A stretch of DNA of 31,013 nucleotides from Deltaproteobacteria bacterium. Its GTDB lineage: Bacteria > Myxococcota_A > UBA9160 > UBA4427. This document shows positions 8,001-15,864 of the stretch, one piece after another (the first letter of the stretch is position 1; the number at the start of each line of letters is the position of its first letter). The position numbers and the translations under genes are program-made. A model generated the notes under the pieces. It ran no database searches and had not been told where the DNA came from. It was given only the letters and a program-made list of their open reading frames with translations. The DNA is taken from NCBI GenBank assembly GCA_011051925.1, contig DRKE01000008.1, forward strand, positions 1-31,013, read 5' to 3'.

Positions 8001-8112
8001 AGAATCCAGGGCGACGGGACCCACTCAAAAAGAGAATCGATTCGCATTCTTTTCGTGCCCAGAGTCCGAGAGAATCGCGTCTGGGATCGATTTTCCTGGA
8101 GCATCCACCAAA

Positions 8113-8130
8113 TTTGGAGTAGACTCTAAA
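8113..8130. promoter_or_regulatory. 18-bp operator-like dyad upstream of TetR-P450
   Basis: TTTGGAGT-AG-ACTCTAAA: 8-bp arms with one mismatch around a 2-bp centre, in a locally A+T-rich patch 31 bp before the TetR start. A 10-bp perfect palindrome CCAAATTTGG (8108-8117) overlaps its left arm. Position and symmetry fit an autoregulatory TetR site controlling the TetR-P450 transcript. This is inference. Confidence 0.6.
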
Positions 8131-8161
8131 GTTATAGGCCTCTCCACCGTATCGTTTTCCC

Positions 8162-8998
8162 ATGACGGTCAGGACGAGGCCCAGGATGTTTCATCGATGG
8201 TCACGGTCGCAGGTGGGGGTTCCCGCGGCCGCCGAGTTCCGGGAGATCCAGTCCGCGATGCCGAGCCGCCCAGGCCTTCCGAGTTCCGCCGCGCCCCCGG
8301 CCTCCGACACCCCGAACGCGGGCGACGCGTCGACCGTCGCCCCCCTCGGCCGCCGCGAGCGGCGCAAGGCCGAGATCCGCGCCCGGATCTATTCCGTCGC
8401 CCGGGAACTCTTCGCGAAGCAGGGTTTCGAGGCGACCACGGTCGACGAGATCGCACGCGTGGCCGATGTGGCGCCGGCCACCTTCTTCAATCATTTCCAG
8501 AGCAAGCAGGCGCTTCTCCGATTGATGACCGGCGAGGTCTTCGAAGAACTCCATACGATGACCGCGAGATATCTCGACCCGGCCGCCGGGGGTTCGAGCA
8601 GCGACAAGCTCCGCGCCTTCGTTTCCGCTGCCAGTGAGGGCATCTCCGCCAGTCGCGGCGTCTCGCGGGACGTCCTGCTCGAGTTCATCCGAAGCGATTC
8701 GACGCCGGCCGGTCCCCATCCCTATCTCGAACGCCTGGTCGAGCCCTTCGTCCGGCTGATCGAGGAAGGGCAACACACCGGCGAGATGCGCCGCGACGAG
8801 GATCCTGCCTTCCTCGCCCAGATGGCGGTCGGCATGATGAATTCCGCGATCACGAGCTGGCTCGCGAATCCCGACTACCCCGTCGAAGAAGGTCTCGTTC
8901 GCGCGGCCGAATTCGCCCTCGGGACGCTTCGCGCGGATCCGCACGAAGCCACTTCCCACCCCCCTGCCCAGGAAAGGACCCCCCGCCATGGAGATTGA
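8162..8998 (+). CDS. TetR/AcrR family regulator with long N-terminal tail
   Basis: 278 residues. The first ~60 are Pro/Ala/Ser-rich and probably disordered. The HTH lies at about residues 64-121 (RRERRKAEIRARIYSVAREL, then VADVAPATFFNHFQSKQALL), and a helical ligand-binding domain follows. The start is uncertain. The ATG at 8162 has no ribosome-binding site, but its codons are G/C-ending like the rest of the gene; the ATG at 8258 has GGGAG 12 bp upstream and would give 246 residues. The gene overlaps the P450 start by 11 bp, so the two are translationally linked and probably co-regulated. It most likely represses its own operon through the dyad at 8113-8130, with a hydrophobic P450 substrate as a possible ligand. 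Confidence 0.88.
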   Translation: MTVRTRPRMFHRWSRSQVGVPAAAEFREIQSAMPSRPGLPSSAAPPASDTPNAGDASTVAPLGRRERRKAEIRARIYSVARELFAKQGFEATTVDEIARVADVAPATFFNHFQSKQALLRLMTGEVFEELHTMTARYLDPAAGGSSSDKLRAFVSAASEGISASRGVSRDVLLEFIRSDSTPAGPHPYLERLVEPFVRLIEEGQHTGEMRRDEDPAFLAQMAVGMMNSAITSWLANPDYPVEEGLVRAAEFALGTLRADPHEATSHPPAQERTPRHGD

Positions 8999-10235
8999 CG
9001 TCGATTTCGCCCAGGCCTCGAGCTGGAACGAGGAGATGCCCGAACGCATGCGCTGGCTTCGGGAGAACGAGCCGGTCTTCTGGAGCGAGAAGACCCAGGC
9101 ATTCATCCTGAGCTGCTTTCCGGAGGTCGTCCACGTCTCGAAGAACCACGAGATCTTCTGCTCGGGCCAGGGCGTCATTCCCGGTCCCGTCAATCCCAAG
9201 ATCGGGCTGATCGACGAAGACGAGCCCCGTCACGGGCAGATGCGCGGGCTGATCAACCGCGGATTCACGCCCCGCATGGTTCGCCAGTGGGAAACGATCT
9301 TCCAGGAGATCACCGACGAGGCGATCGACAAGATCGCCTCCAAGGGCGAATGCGATTTCGTCGAGGACATCGCCGTTCCGCTGCCCCTGTGCCTGATCGC
9401 CGAGATGATCGGGATCCGGCGCGAAGACCGGGAGCGTTTCCACCAATGGTCCGACGCCATGATCGGCGCGACCGGCAACATGGACGACCCCGAGATCACG
9501 GCGGCGGCCGGAAAGGCGGCGCTCGAATACTACGAGTACCTGACCGACATCATCGATGACCGCCGCAAGAATCCCCGCGAAGATCTCATCAGCATCCTGG
9601 TCCGTGCCAAGGACGAGGGTTTCCTCATCCAGCACGAAGATCGCGATATCGGCGACGACCGGATGGGGGTCACGCGAACCGAAGCACAGCGCGAGATGAG
9701 CAACGACGAACTCATCAAGCTCTGTGTCCTGCTCCTGATCGCGGGCAACGAGACGACACGCAACGGACTGACCGGGGGGATGCAGCTCCTGATCGAGAAT
9801 CCGGATGCCCGGGCGCGCCTCATCGAGGATCCGTCGCTCATCCCCGGAGCCGTCGAGGAGATCGTCCGCCTCGTTTCCCCCGTCCTCTCCTTCGCGAGGA
9901 CGGCGACCCGCGATACCGAGCTTCGCGGCGTCCCGATCAGGAAGGGCCAGAAGGTCCTGATGATCTACGGCTCGGCGAATCGCGACGCCTCGGTCTTCGA
10001 GGATCCGGATGTCTTCAGGATCGACCGGAACGCACAGCATCTCGGCTTCGGCATCGGCAACCATTTCTGCCTGGGCGCGAACCTCGCCCGCATGGAACTC
10101 CGGGTGGCGTTGACGGAACTGCTTCGGCGCATACCGGACATGCGCTATGCGGCAGGGGGCCCCGAGTTCGGCTCCTCGGCTCTCGTTCGCAGCGTGCTGC
10201 ACATGCACGTCCGCTTCACGCCGGAACGAGCCTGA
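8988..10235 (+). CDS. cytochrome P450
   Basis: 415 residues, the normal size for a soluble bacterial P450, with no membrane anchor. All hallmarks are present: the I-helix oxygen-activation motif AGNETTRN (252-259), the ExxR pair in the K-helix (EEIVR, about 290-294), and the heme loop FGIGNHFCLG with the thiolate ligand Cys361. The substrate region and the AGNETTRN form resemble CYP families acting on steroids, terpenoids and fatty chains (CYP125/142/124-like), but the substrate is a guess. The ATG at 8988 follows AGGAAAGGA and overlaps the end of the TetR gene. It needs ferredoxin and a reductase; neither is in the window, so electrons must come from partners elsewhere. It converges on the histidine kinase. 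Confidence 0.95.
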   Translation: MEIDVDFAQASSWNEEMPERMRWLRENEPVFWSEKTQAFILSCFPEVVHVSKNHEIFCSGQGVIPGPVNPKIGLIDEDEPRHGQMRGLINRGFTPRMVRQWETIFQEITDEAIDKIASKGECDFVEDIAVPLPLCLIAEMIGIRREDRERFHQWSDAMIGATGNMDDPEITAAAGKAALEYYEYLTDIIDDRRKNPREDLISILVRAKDEGFLIQHEDRDIGDDRMGVTRTEAQREMSNDELIKLCVLLLIAGNETTRNGLTGGMQLLIENPDARARLIEDPSLIPGAVEEIVRLVSPVLSFARTATRDTELRGVPIRKGQKVLMIYGSANRDASVFEDPDVFRIDRNAQHLGFGIGNHFCLGANLARMELRVALTELLRRIPDMRYAAGGPEFGSSALVRSVLHMHVRFTPERA

Positions 10236-10263
10236 GAAGCGATCTCGAGTTCCGGAGCGGCGA

Positions 10264-12084
10264 TCAGATGACGACGCCCGCGCTCATGTCGGCGATCGGC
10301 AGTCGGACGCGGACCCGTGTCCCTCCGCTCTCCACGCTCTCGATCTCGAGTGATCCGCCATGGTCCGAAACGACACCGTGCGCCACGGAAAGACCGAGCC
10401 CGAAACCCCCGTCCTCGAGCCGGGTCGTGTAGAAGGGGTCGAGGACCTTCGATCGGATCCCCGCTTCGATTCCGTGACCATCATCCTCGACGAGGATCTC
10501 GACCTCTGGCTCTGCGCGTCGTGTCGCGACGTGGACCGTGGCGCCGCCGGGTTTCGACTCCGCGGCATTCCGTACGAGGTTGAGCACGACCTGCTCGATA
10601 TCGATCGAACTGATCTGGACCGGCAGCGGTTCCCGAGCCAATCCGATCGTGAGTTCACCACCGGTCTTCTCGACATAGGTCCGGGCGAGTTCGCAGGCGC
10701 GATGGACCGTGGGATTCAGGTCCTCGACCCATTTCGGGGTCGGCTCGTCCCGGGCGAATTTCAGGACGCTCTTGACGATCCGTCCACAGCGCCGGGCTTC
10801 TTCGAGGGCCGTCTGGAGAGCCTGGCGATAGACCTCCTCCGCGTCCGGATCCTCCTCCGCACGGGTCATCAAGGCGAATTCCGTCGCCGCCATGATGCCC
10901 CCGATCGGATTGTTGATCTGATGGGCGATTCCCGCGGCCAGGGTTCCCACCGCCGCCAGCCGCTCACGCTCCCGGAGCTCGGCCTGTGATGCCTTCAGCT
11001 GTTCCCCACGCTCGGCAAAGCGCAGTTCCATCTCTTCCCGACGCCGCTCGAGTTCCTCGTCGAGTCTCTTCCTGTCCGAGATGTCGATCCCCTGGACCAG
11101 GATGCACGTGCGGCCATCGACATCGAGTGTCTCCCCGGAAAGAAGCAGCCAGATCTGCTCTCCCGTCCGGGTCCGCATGGAAACCTCCTCCCCGTCGAGC
11201 GAGCCCGTTTCCAGGACCTTCCGGACGAAGGCATGTCGGGATGCCGGCGTCGGCCAGAGATCGAGTTCGACGAATTTCCGGCCCGATACCTCCTGGCGGC
11301 GATAGCCGAAGATCCGCTCGAAGCCCTCGTTGACGTCGAGGATCTCGGAGGTGGCGGCCACGCTCAACACGAGCGCCGAGGGCGCCCGCCGAAAGGCGGT
11401 TGCGAAGAGCGCCTGGCTCTCGGCCAGGGCCTTCTGTGTTCGCGCCTGGATTCGCGTCTGATCCTCGGCCCGTTCCCGCTCGAGCGCCGCCTCGCGCATC
11501 GCGCGGTCGCGAAGAAACTCGGTCGTCGCGAGCGCGATCCCGCAGCCGATCGTGAGGGTCACGATGTTCCAGGCGACGTCTCGTTCTCCCTGGCTGAAGG
11601 GCAGGACCTCGGCTGCACCCACGAGCAGAACGAGAGCGATCCCCGTCCAGACGAGCCCGACCCGCGCACCGCCCATGACGGTCGCTGCCAGGGGAACGGC
11701 AATCAGCCCGACCATGAGAGGAACGCTGTCCCGGGCGAGGAAAGGACTCCCGATCACGAAGAACGTACACAGCGCACAGAGGTAGTGGGCCGCGGGTCCG
11801 ACCCGGCCAGACCAGCGCAGGACGACCAGGGAAAGCAAGAAGGGAACGATCGCGGACATCGTGAACACGGCACGAGGCGTGTTTCCGTTCGCCAGATGGT
11901 TGAGACCCGAAAGGAGCCCGATCAGGCTGCCCACGACGATGACCACGAGAACCAGCCTGGCGCGCTGGAGCCCGTCGGTCCGACCGTTGGCGGCCTCATT
12001 CCGGATCGCATCCGGGAGCAGCCGATCGACCCGGGCAAGCAGGCTCGAAGTCCAGTCTGCGTCACCTGGCTTCGTCGCTGCCAT
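10264..12084 (-). CDS. membrane-bound PAS sensor histidine kinase
   Basis: 606 residues. The N-terminus has about six membrane segments between residues ~42 and 190 with no large periplasmic domain. A short coiled coil (190-225), a PAS domain (about 225-335, RAPSALVL through VQGIDISDR) and another coiled coil lead to the kinase core. The H-box is AGIAHQINNPIGG with phospho-acceptor His388. The ATPase motifs are the N-box NLVRNAAE (502-509), G1 EDDGHGIE (533-540), F-box DPFYTT and G2 GFGLGLSVAHG. All catalytic motifs look intact. The start at 12084 has GGAGG upstream. No response regulator is adjacent, so it is an orphan kinase whose partner lies elsewhere. The signal is unknown, but the all-membrane sensor suggests a membrane or lipophilic cue. 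Confidence 0.93.
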   Translation of the reverse strand: MAATKPGDADWTSSLLARVDRLLPDAIRNEAANGRTDGLQRARLVLVVIVVGSLIGLLSGLNHLANGNTPRAVFTMSAIVPFLLSLVVLRWSGRVGPAAHYLCALCTFFVIGSPFLARDSVPLMVGLIAVPLAATVMGGARVGLVWTGIALVLLVGAAEVLPFSQGERDVAWNIVTLTIGCGIALATTEFLRDRAMREAALERERAEDQTRIQARTQKALAESQALFATAFRRAPSALVLSVAATSEILDVNEGFERIFGYRRQEVSGRKFVELDLWPTPASRHAFVRKVLETGSLDGEEVSMRTRTGEQIWLLLSGETLDVDGRTCILVQGIDISDRKRLDEELERRREEMELRFAERGEQLKASQAELRERERLAAVGTLAAGIAHQINNPIGGIMAATEFALMTRAEEDPDAEEVYRQALQTALEEARRCGRIVKSVLKFARDEPTPKWVEDLNPTVHRACELARTYVEKTGGELTIGLAREPLPVQISSIDIEQVVLNLVRNAAESKPGGATVHVATRRAEPEVEILVEDDGHGIEAGIRSKVLDPFYTTRLEDGGFGLGLSVAHGVVSDHGGSLEIESVESGGTRVRVRLPIADMSAGVVI

Positions 12085-12171
12085 CCTGGCCTCCGGTCCG
12101 GATCGGCCCCTGCTGGTTCTCCGCGAAGAGCCCGCCAGCGAACCCCGAAGTCGTCTCGCGGCGACACCGGC

Positions 12172-12642
12172 TCAGCACAGACGGGCTTCCTGTTGCCAGA
12201 CGATATCGAGCGTGCGCGTCACGATCCGCCATCCCGCCCCGGTCCGCCGATAGCGATCCTGGTAGCGGATCCCCATGTCGAGCTTCCAGGGCTCGCCCTC
12301 GATCTTGTGGAGATGGTTCGCGACACAATAGACCTCGCCTGAAGCGTCGTCTCCCGAGATCTCGATCAATTGATTGTGGACGCAATGCAGGGTCGCAGCG
12401 TAGCGGTCGATTCCCGAAAGCCCCCGGATCAGCTCTCGATGGCCCCTCATCGAGAAGCCGGGGCCCGACAGCTGGGCATCGTCCGCGAAGACATCGGCAA
12501 TCGAATCCCAATCCCGACGATCGACCATCCGCGCGTAGAGACACGCCAGTTCACGGATGCGGGCCTCGTCCTCCCGCCGTCGGATCGTCGCCTCGAAAGG
12601 GAATTCGCGCGCGGATCGTGATCCGGAGGTCGAACCCGACAT
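12172..12642 (-). CDS. SnoaL-like/NTF2-fold protein
   Basis: 156 residues. The pattern is that of the SnoaL/NTF2-like superfamily: a helical N-terminus (IRELACLYARMVDRRDWDSI), the DVFADDAQL strand, and a cone-shaped beta-sheet with CVHNQLIEI, GEVYCVANH, RYQDRYRRTGAGWRI and TRTLDIVW. Members include polyketide cyclases, steroid isomerases and many uncharacterised proteins; His and Asp/Tyr residues line the pocket, but no reaction can be assigned. It is probably cytoplasmic. It reads leftwards towards the kinase, 87 bp away, and diverges from the SRP RNA promoter. A role with the P450 in lipid or steroid metabolism is possible but only inferred from neighbourhood. Confidence 0.82.
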   Translation of the reverse strand: MSGSTSGSRSAREFPFEATIRRREDEARIRELACLYARMVDRRDWDSIADVFADDAQLSGPGFSMRGHRELIRGLSGIDRYAATLHCVHNQLIEISGDDASGEVYCVANHLHKIEGEPWKLDMGIRYQDRYRRTGAGWRIVTRTLDIVWQQEARLC

Positions 12643-12704
12643 CAGAGCCCCTTTGCCTCGCCGGGGAGTGTAGGGCAGGGGGAGAGCCGACGCCGCGAGG
12701 CCGT

Positions 12705-12733
12705 TTGAATCTCGCCCCCACCCCGGGTATTTT
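12705..12733 (+). promoter_or_regulatory. sigma70-type promoter for the SRP RNA
   Basis: TTGAAT (12705-12710), an exact 17-bp spacer and TATTTT (12728-12733). The predicted start of transcription is near 12740, about 15 bp before the first paired base of the SRP RNA. The spacing is ideal and it faces the RNA gene. Confidence 0.65.
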
Positions 12734-12754
12734 GGGTCGGCGTACTTCGCGTGT

Positions 12755-12872
12755 CGAGCATTGACCGCAGGGTTCCGTTCGAGTTCGGGATCCTGTGAAC
12801 CCGGTCAGATCCGGAAGGAAGCAGCCGTAGCAGGACTTGGCTGCGATCGGGTAGCCCTGCGGTCAATCCTCG
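12755..12872 (+). ncRNA. ffs: small bacterial signal recognition particle RNA (4.5S type)
   Basis: The domain IV signature GTCAGATCCGGAAGGAAGCA, with its GGAA tetraloop, lies at about 12804-12823 and is nearly identical to E. coli 4.5S RNA. The ends pair in a long stem: CGAG-C-ATTGACCGCAGGG (12755-12772) with CCCTGCGGTCAAT-C-CTCG (12855-12872), giving about 118 nt. The RNA binds Ffh and guides nascent membrane and secreted proteins to FtsY. It is of the short form without an Alu domain. It lies 66 bp before dnaX, a common neighbour in bacteria. Transcription may begin some 15 nt upstream with 5' trimming. Confidence 0.95.
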
Positions 12873-12938
12873 GCACGAATCACCCCCTCGGACGTTCCGG
12901 TCCGCTCGGACCGGCGCGCCCAGAACGGATCCCCCCTC

Positions 12939-14702
12939 GTGAGCTATCAGGTCATCGCGCGAAAATGGCGGCCTCAGAGCTTCGATGAAGTCTCCGGCCA
13001 GGCCCACGTCACGACGGCGCTGCGCAATGCCATCCGCCAGGACCGGCTCCCTCATGCGCTTCTCCTGACGGGACCGAGAGGAGTCGGGAAGACGACCCTC
13101 GCTCGCCTGATCGCGCGCTGCCTGAACTGCGAGAAGGGACCGACCGACGAGCCCTGTGGAAGTTGCACGGCCTGCCGTGAGATCACGGAAGGCCGTTCGA
13201 CCGACGTCCAGGAAATCGATGCCGCGAGCCGAACCGGGGTCGATGACATCCGCGAGGTGATCGAGTCGATCCGTTATGCCGCGGCGCCCGGCAAGCATCG
13301 CATCTTCATCATCGACGAAGTCCACATGCTTTCGACGTCCGCCTTCAACGCCCTGCTCAAGACCCTCGAAGAGCCGCCGCCGCGAAGCCTCTTCATCTTC
13401 GCCACGACCAACCCCGAGAAGATCCCCTTCACGGTGCTTTCCCGCTGTCAGCGCCACGATCTCCGGCGCATCGCCCTTGCCAGCGTGAGTGAACGCCTGG
13501 CCGAGATCTGTCGATCCGAGGGAATCGACATCTCTCCCGGAGCCCTCGCGGCGATCGCGCGGGAAGGCGACGGCTCGATGCGCGATGCGCAGACCCTGCT
13601 CGATCAGATCGTGGCCTACGGTGGTCAGACGATCACCGACGAGACCCTCGCCGAGGTCCTCGATCTGGTCGACCGGCACGTCCTGCGCGAAATCGTCGAG
13701 GCCTGTATCGACGGTGATCCGAAAAAGGCGCTCGAAGCCGTCGCGAAGGCCACCTCCGGCGGATCGGAGGCGCGACGCATCGCCGATGCGCTTCTCGAAT
13801 TGCTCCGCGACCTCGTCGTCCTGCGTGTCGCGCCCGACGCGGAAGGCCTCTTCGAGGGACCCGACGAGGAGCGTGCCAGCCTGATCGGACTCGCCGGCCG
13901 GACGGAGCCGGCGCGACTACGACGCATGTTCCGCGCGCTCGTTCGAGAGATCGAGGATCTGTCCTGGGCGCCGCGCCCGACGGCCGTCCTCGAGATGGCG
14001 CTGATCCGGCTGGCGACCCTTCCCGCCGGAGACGACGTCGGGCAGTTGCTCGCGCGACTCGACCGCCTCGAACGCCAGCTCGCCGGGGGCGCGTTCCCGA
14101 CATCGGGCGGCGGGCGTTCCGGCGGTGGCGGATCGAACGCATCCCGCCCGCCCGTCTCCGGTCGGGGTCCACGACGACGCAGCGAGAGTCCGGCGCCCGA
14201 GCCCGACACGGCCCGCGTGGCGCCCGCCGTGGAGCCGCCCCCCCCTGCCGGAACCAGGAAACCCGATCGTGGCGAGAACGCGGCCCCTTCGCCCGAGGCC
14301 CCGCGCCTGGGCGGGGACGCACCGGCGCAGGCACGCTTCGACCGGCTGCGCACGAAGGCGCTCGAACTCGATCGCAGCCGGTTCGCCAGCCTGGAAAGCG
14401 CCGAGCTGATCGACATCGAAGGGCGGAAGATCCGACTCCGTGTTCCGGCTGCCTTCCATGCCGAACGCCTGCGCGCGCGTCGGGACGAACTTGCCAAGCT
14501 CGCTGAGCAGCTCTTCGGCCAACCGACCCGGATCGAGGTCGAGATCCAGCCGCCGCAGGCCGACCGCCTCGAACTCTCCGAGTCCCGCGAACAGACACGC
14601 AGACGCCGCCAGGCGGCCCTGAACAGCGAGGAGGTCAATCTCGCCATCGAGATCCTCGAAGCCAAGATCGTCGAGATCCGACCGCTCGGAGAGAATCCAT
14701 GA
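12939..14702 (+). CDS. dnaX: DNA polymerase III tau/gamma subunit
   Basis: 587 residues. The N-terminus SYQVIARKWRPQSFDEVSGQ is the classic DnaX opening, which fixes the GTG start at 12939 despite a weak Shine-Dalgarno. Walker A is GPRGVGKT (45-52), a zinc module uses Cys64/73/76/79, Walker B is IIDEVH (124-129), and sensor 1 with an arginine finger lies in LSRCQRH. The AAA+ and lid domains extend to about 370. A Pro/Gly-rich linker (about 385-455) then leads to a C-terminal domain expected to bind polymerase alpha and helicase. It is the clamp-loader motor of the replisome. Its stop overlaps the ybaB start (ATGA), showing translational coupling. I found no canonical A-AAA-AAG slippery heptamer for making a short gamma form. 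Confidence 0.97.
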   Translation: MSYQVIARKWRPQSFDEVSGQAHVTTALRNAIRQDRLPHALLLTGPRGVGKTTLARLIARCLNCEKGPTDEPCGSCTACREITEGRSTDVQEIDAASRTGVDDIREVIESIRYAAAPGKHRIFIIDEVHMLSTSAFNALLKTLEEPPPRSLFIFATTNPEKIPFTVLSRCQRHDLRRIALASVSERLAEICRSEGIDISPGALAAIAREGDGSMRDAQTLLDQIVAYGGQTITDETLAEVLDLVDRHVLREIVEACIDGDPKKALEAVAKATSGGSEARRIADALLELLRDLVVLRVAPDAEGLFEGPDEERASLIGLAGRTEPARLRRMFRALVREIEDLSWAPRPTAVLEMALIRLATLPAGDDVGQLLARLDRLERQLAGGAFPTSGGGRSGGGGSNASRPPVSGRGPRRRSESPAPEPDTARVAPAVEPPPPAGTRKPDRGENAAPSPEAPRLGGDAPAQARFDRLRTKALELDRSRFASLESAELIDIEGRKIRLRVPAAFHAERLRARRDELAKLAEQLFGQPTRIEVEIQPPQADRLELSESREQTRRRRQAALNSEEVNLAIEILEAKIVEIRPLGENP

Positions 14703-15022
14703 GCCCCGATGACCTCGATCTGCAGAAGATGATGCAACGGGCAGCCCAGATGCAGTCGCAGATGGGTGACCTCCAGAAGGAACTGGCCACGCGACGTTTC
14801 GAGGGCTCCAGCGGAGGCGGCATGGTCGAGGCCACCGTTTCCGGCGCGCTCCGCGTCTTGTCGATCCGGATCGAGCCCTCGCTCCTCTCGGGCGAGGATC
14901 GGGCGATGCTCGAGGATCTCGTCGCAGCCGCCGTGAACGCGGCACTCGCCAAAGCCCAGGAGGGGGTTGGCCAGGAGCTCGCACGGATGCAGCAATCCAT
15001 GCTGGCCGGCCTCGGAAACTGA
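14699..15022 (+). CDS. ybaB: YbaB/EbfC nucleoid-associated protein
   Basis: 107 residues, matching the family. It begins with a helical segment (DLDLQKMMQRAAQMQSQMGD), followed by the typical strand GGMVEATVSGALRVLSIRIE and a C-terminal helix (DLVAAAVNAALAKAQE). The dimer binds DNA without strong sequence preference and helps organise the nucleoid. The ATG at 14699 overlaps the dnaX stop by four bases, and recR follows after one base, giving the widespread dnaX-ybaB-recR operon. Confidence 0.96.
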   Translation: MSPDDLDLQKMMQRAAQMQSQMGDLQKELATRRFEGSSGGGMVEATVSGALRVLSIRIEPSLLSGEDRAMLEDLVAAAVNAALAKAQEGVGQELARMQQSMLAGLGN

Positions 15023-15023
15023 C

Positions 15024-15635
15024 ATGTCTTCTTCACCCGCAATGGATCGGCTGGTCGCCAGTCTCAAACGGCTTCCGGGGATCGGCGAGAAATCCGCGAC
15101 ACGACTCGCCTATTTCCTGCTGAGCGCGCCCGAGGAGCTGGCCCGGGAACTCTCCGAGTCGATCGCCAGGCTCCAGCGCGACACGGTCGTCTGCGAAACC
15201 TGCTTCACTCTTTCGGATCGATCGCCCTGCCCCGTCTGTGCGCATCCCGGACGTGACACGACGCTCATCTGCGTCGTCGAAGAGCCCGCTGACATGGCGG
15301 CCGTCGAACGCAGCGGCGGTTTCAAGGGGCTCTACCACGTGCTCGGCGGTGCACTCTCCCCGATCGACGGGATGGGTCCGGAAACCCTTCGGATCCGCGA
15401 GCTCGAACGGCGGGCACGCGACGGAGGCGTGAAGGAGATCATCCTCGCGACGAATCCCACCGCCGAAGGCGACGCCACCGCCCATTTCCTCGCCGAGCGG
15501 CTTCGCGGCGCCAGTGCGCGGATCACCCGGATCGCGTACGGCATGCCCCTGGGCGGTGATCTCGAATACGCGGATCACGTCACGGTCAGCCGGGCCATCG
15601 AGAACCGCCGGTCGCTCTCCGACGGAGGCGTTTGA
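15024..15635 (+). CDS. recR: recombination mediator protein RecR
   Basis: 203 residues, full length. The N-terminal helix-hairpin-helix (LKRLPGIGEKSATRLAYFLL) binds DNA. The zinc finger uses Cys57/60/69/72 (CETC, then CPVC). The TOPRIM domain starts at about LICVVEEPADMAAVE with its conserved Glu, and continues through GGALSPIDGMGPE and ATNPTAEGDATA. With RecO, and RecF where present, it loads RecA onto gapped or SSB-coated DNA. The start at 15024 lies one base after the ybaB stop; the longer frame upstream overlaps ybaB and is rejected. Confidence 0.97.
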   Translation: MSSSPAMDRLVASLKRLPGIGEKSATRLAYFLLSAPEELARELSESIARLQRDTVVCETCFTLSDRSPCPVCAHPGRDTTLICVVEEPADMAAVERSGGFKGLYHVLGGALSPIDGMGPETLRIRELERRARDGGVKEIILATNPTAEGDATAHFLAERLRGASARITRIAYGMPLGGDLEYADHVTVSRAIENRRSLSDGGV

Positions 15636-15673
15636 CGACGAATCCGGCTCTGTCCATCGCTTCCGGCGCGCAT

Positions 15674-15693
15674 CCGTCCCCGTCCGGGGACGG
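15674..15693 (+). terminator. strong perfect hairpin after recR
   Basis: CCGTCCCCG (15674-15682), a TC loop, then CGGGGACGG (15685-15693): a perfect 9-bp G+C stem 38 bp after the recR stop. It has no T-tract. It probably ends or attenuates the dnaX-ybaB-recR transcript, or protects its 3' end. Confidence 0.5.
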
Positions 15694-15733
15694 ACGGCGG
15701 CTCCGGGACGCGAAACCGCGCGCTACGCCTAAA

Positions 15734-15828
15734 GGTCGGGTGAACGCCGACCGATCCACTGGGGAGCATCCCCCCTCACGCTTCCGTGACGGCGGTTGCC
15801 GATTCGACCCCGTGCGGGGTAACCTCGA
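15734..15828 (+). other. run of consecutive hairpins ahead of mglB, possible structured leader
   Basis: Four adjacent potential stem-loops are seen: GGTCGG/CCGACC (15734-15752), GGGG/CCCC (15761-15773), TCACG-CTTC-CGTGA (15776-15789) and ACCCC-GTGC-GGGGT (15807-15820), the last enclosed by GGTT/AACC (about 15794-15824). They lie in the 229-bp spacer between recR and mglB, and an A-run follows (15828-15833). The layout resembles a structured 5' leader, but I could not match it to a riboswitch class that I know. Confidence 0.4.
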
Positions 15829-15864
15829 AAAAAGGGTCCATTTCCCGGACGGTTACAGAGGCAG

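Noticed and set aside
13719..13729. Possible dnaX frameshift site (run of five A)
   Set aside because: The canonical slippery heptamer needs six A before G; only five are present, it lies in the AAA+/lid region, and no stop/stem arrangement was seen.
12642..15067. Long minus-strand frames across the SRP RNA, dnaX and ybaB
   Set aside because: These are opposite well-supported dnaX, ybaB and SRP RNA; no recognisable protein.
15734..15824. Cobalamin, c-di-GMP or ZTP riboswitch ahead of mglB
   Set aside because: Short resemblances (CACTG, GGGTGAA) were noticed, but the conserved cores of these classes are missing, so no class is named.
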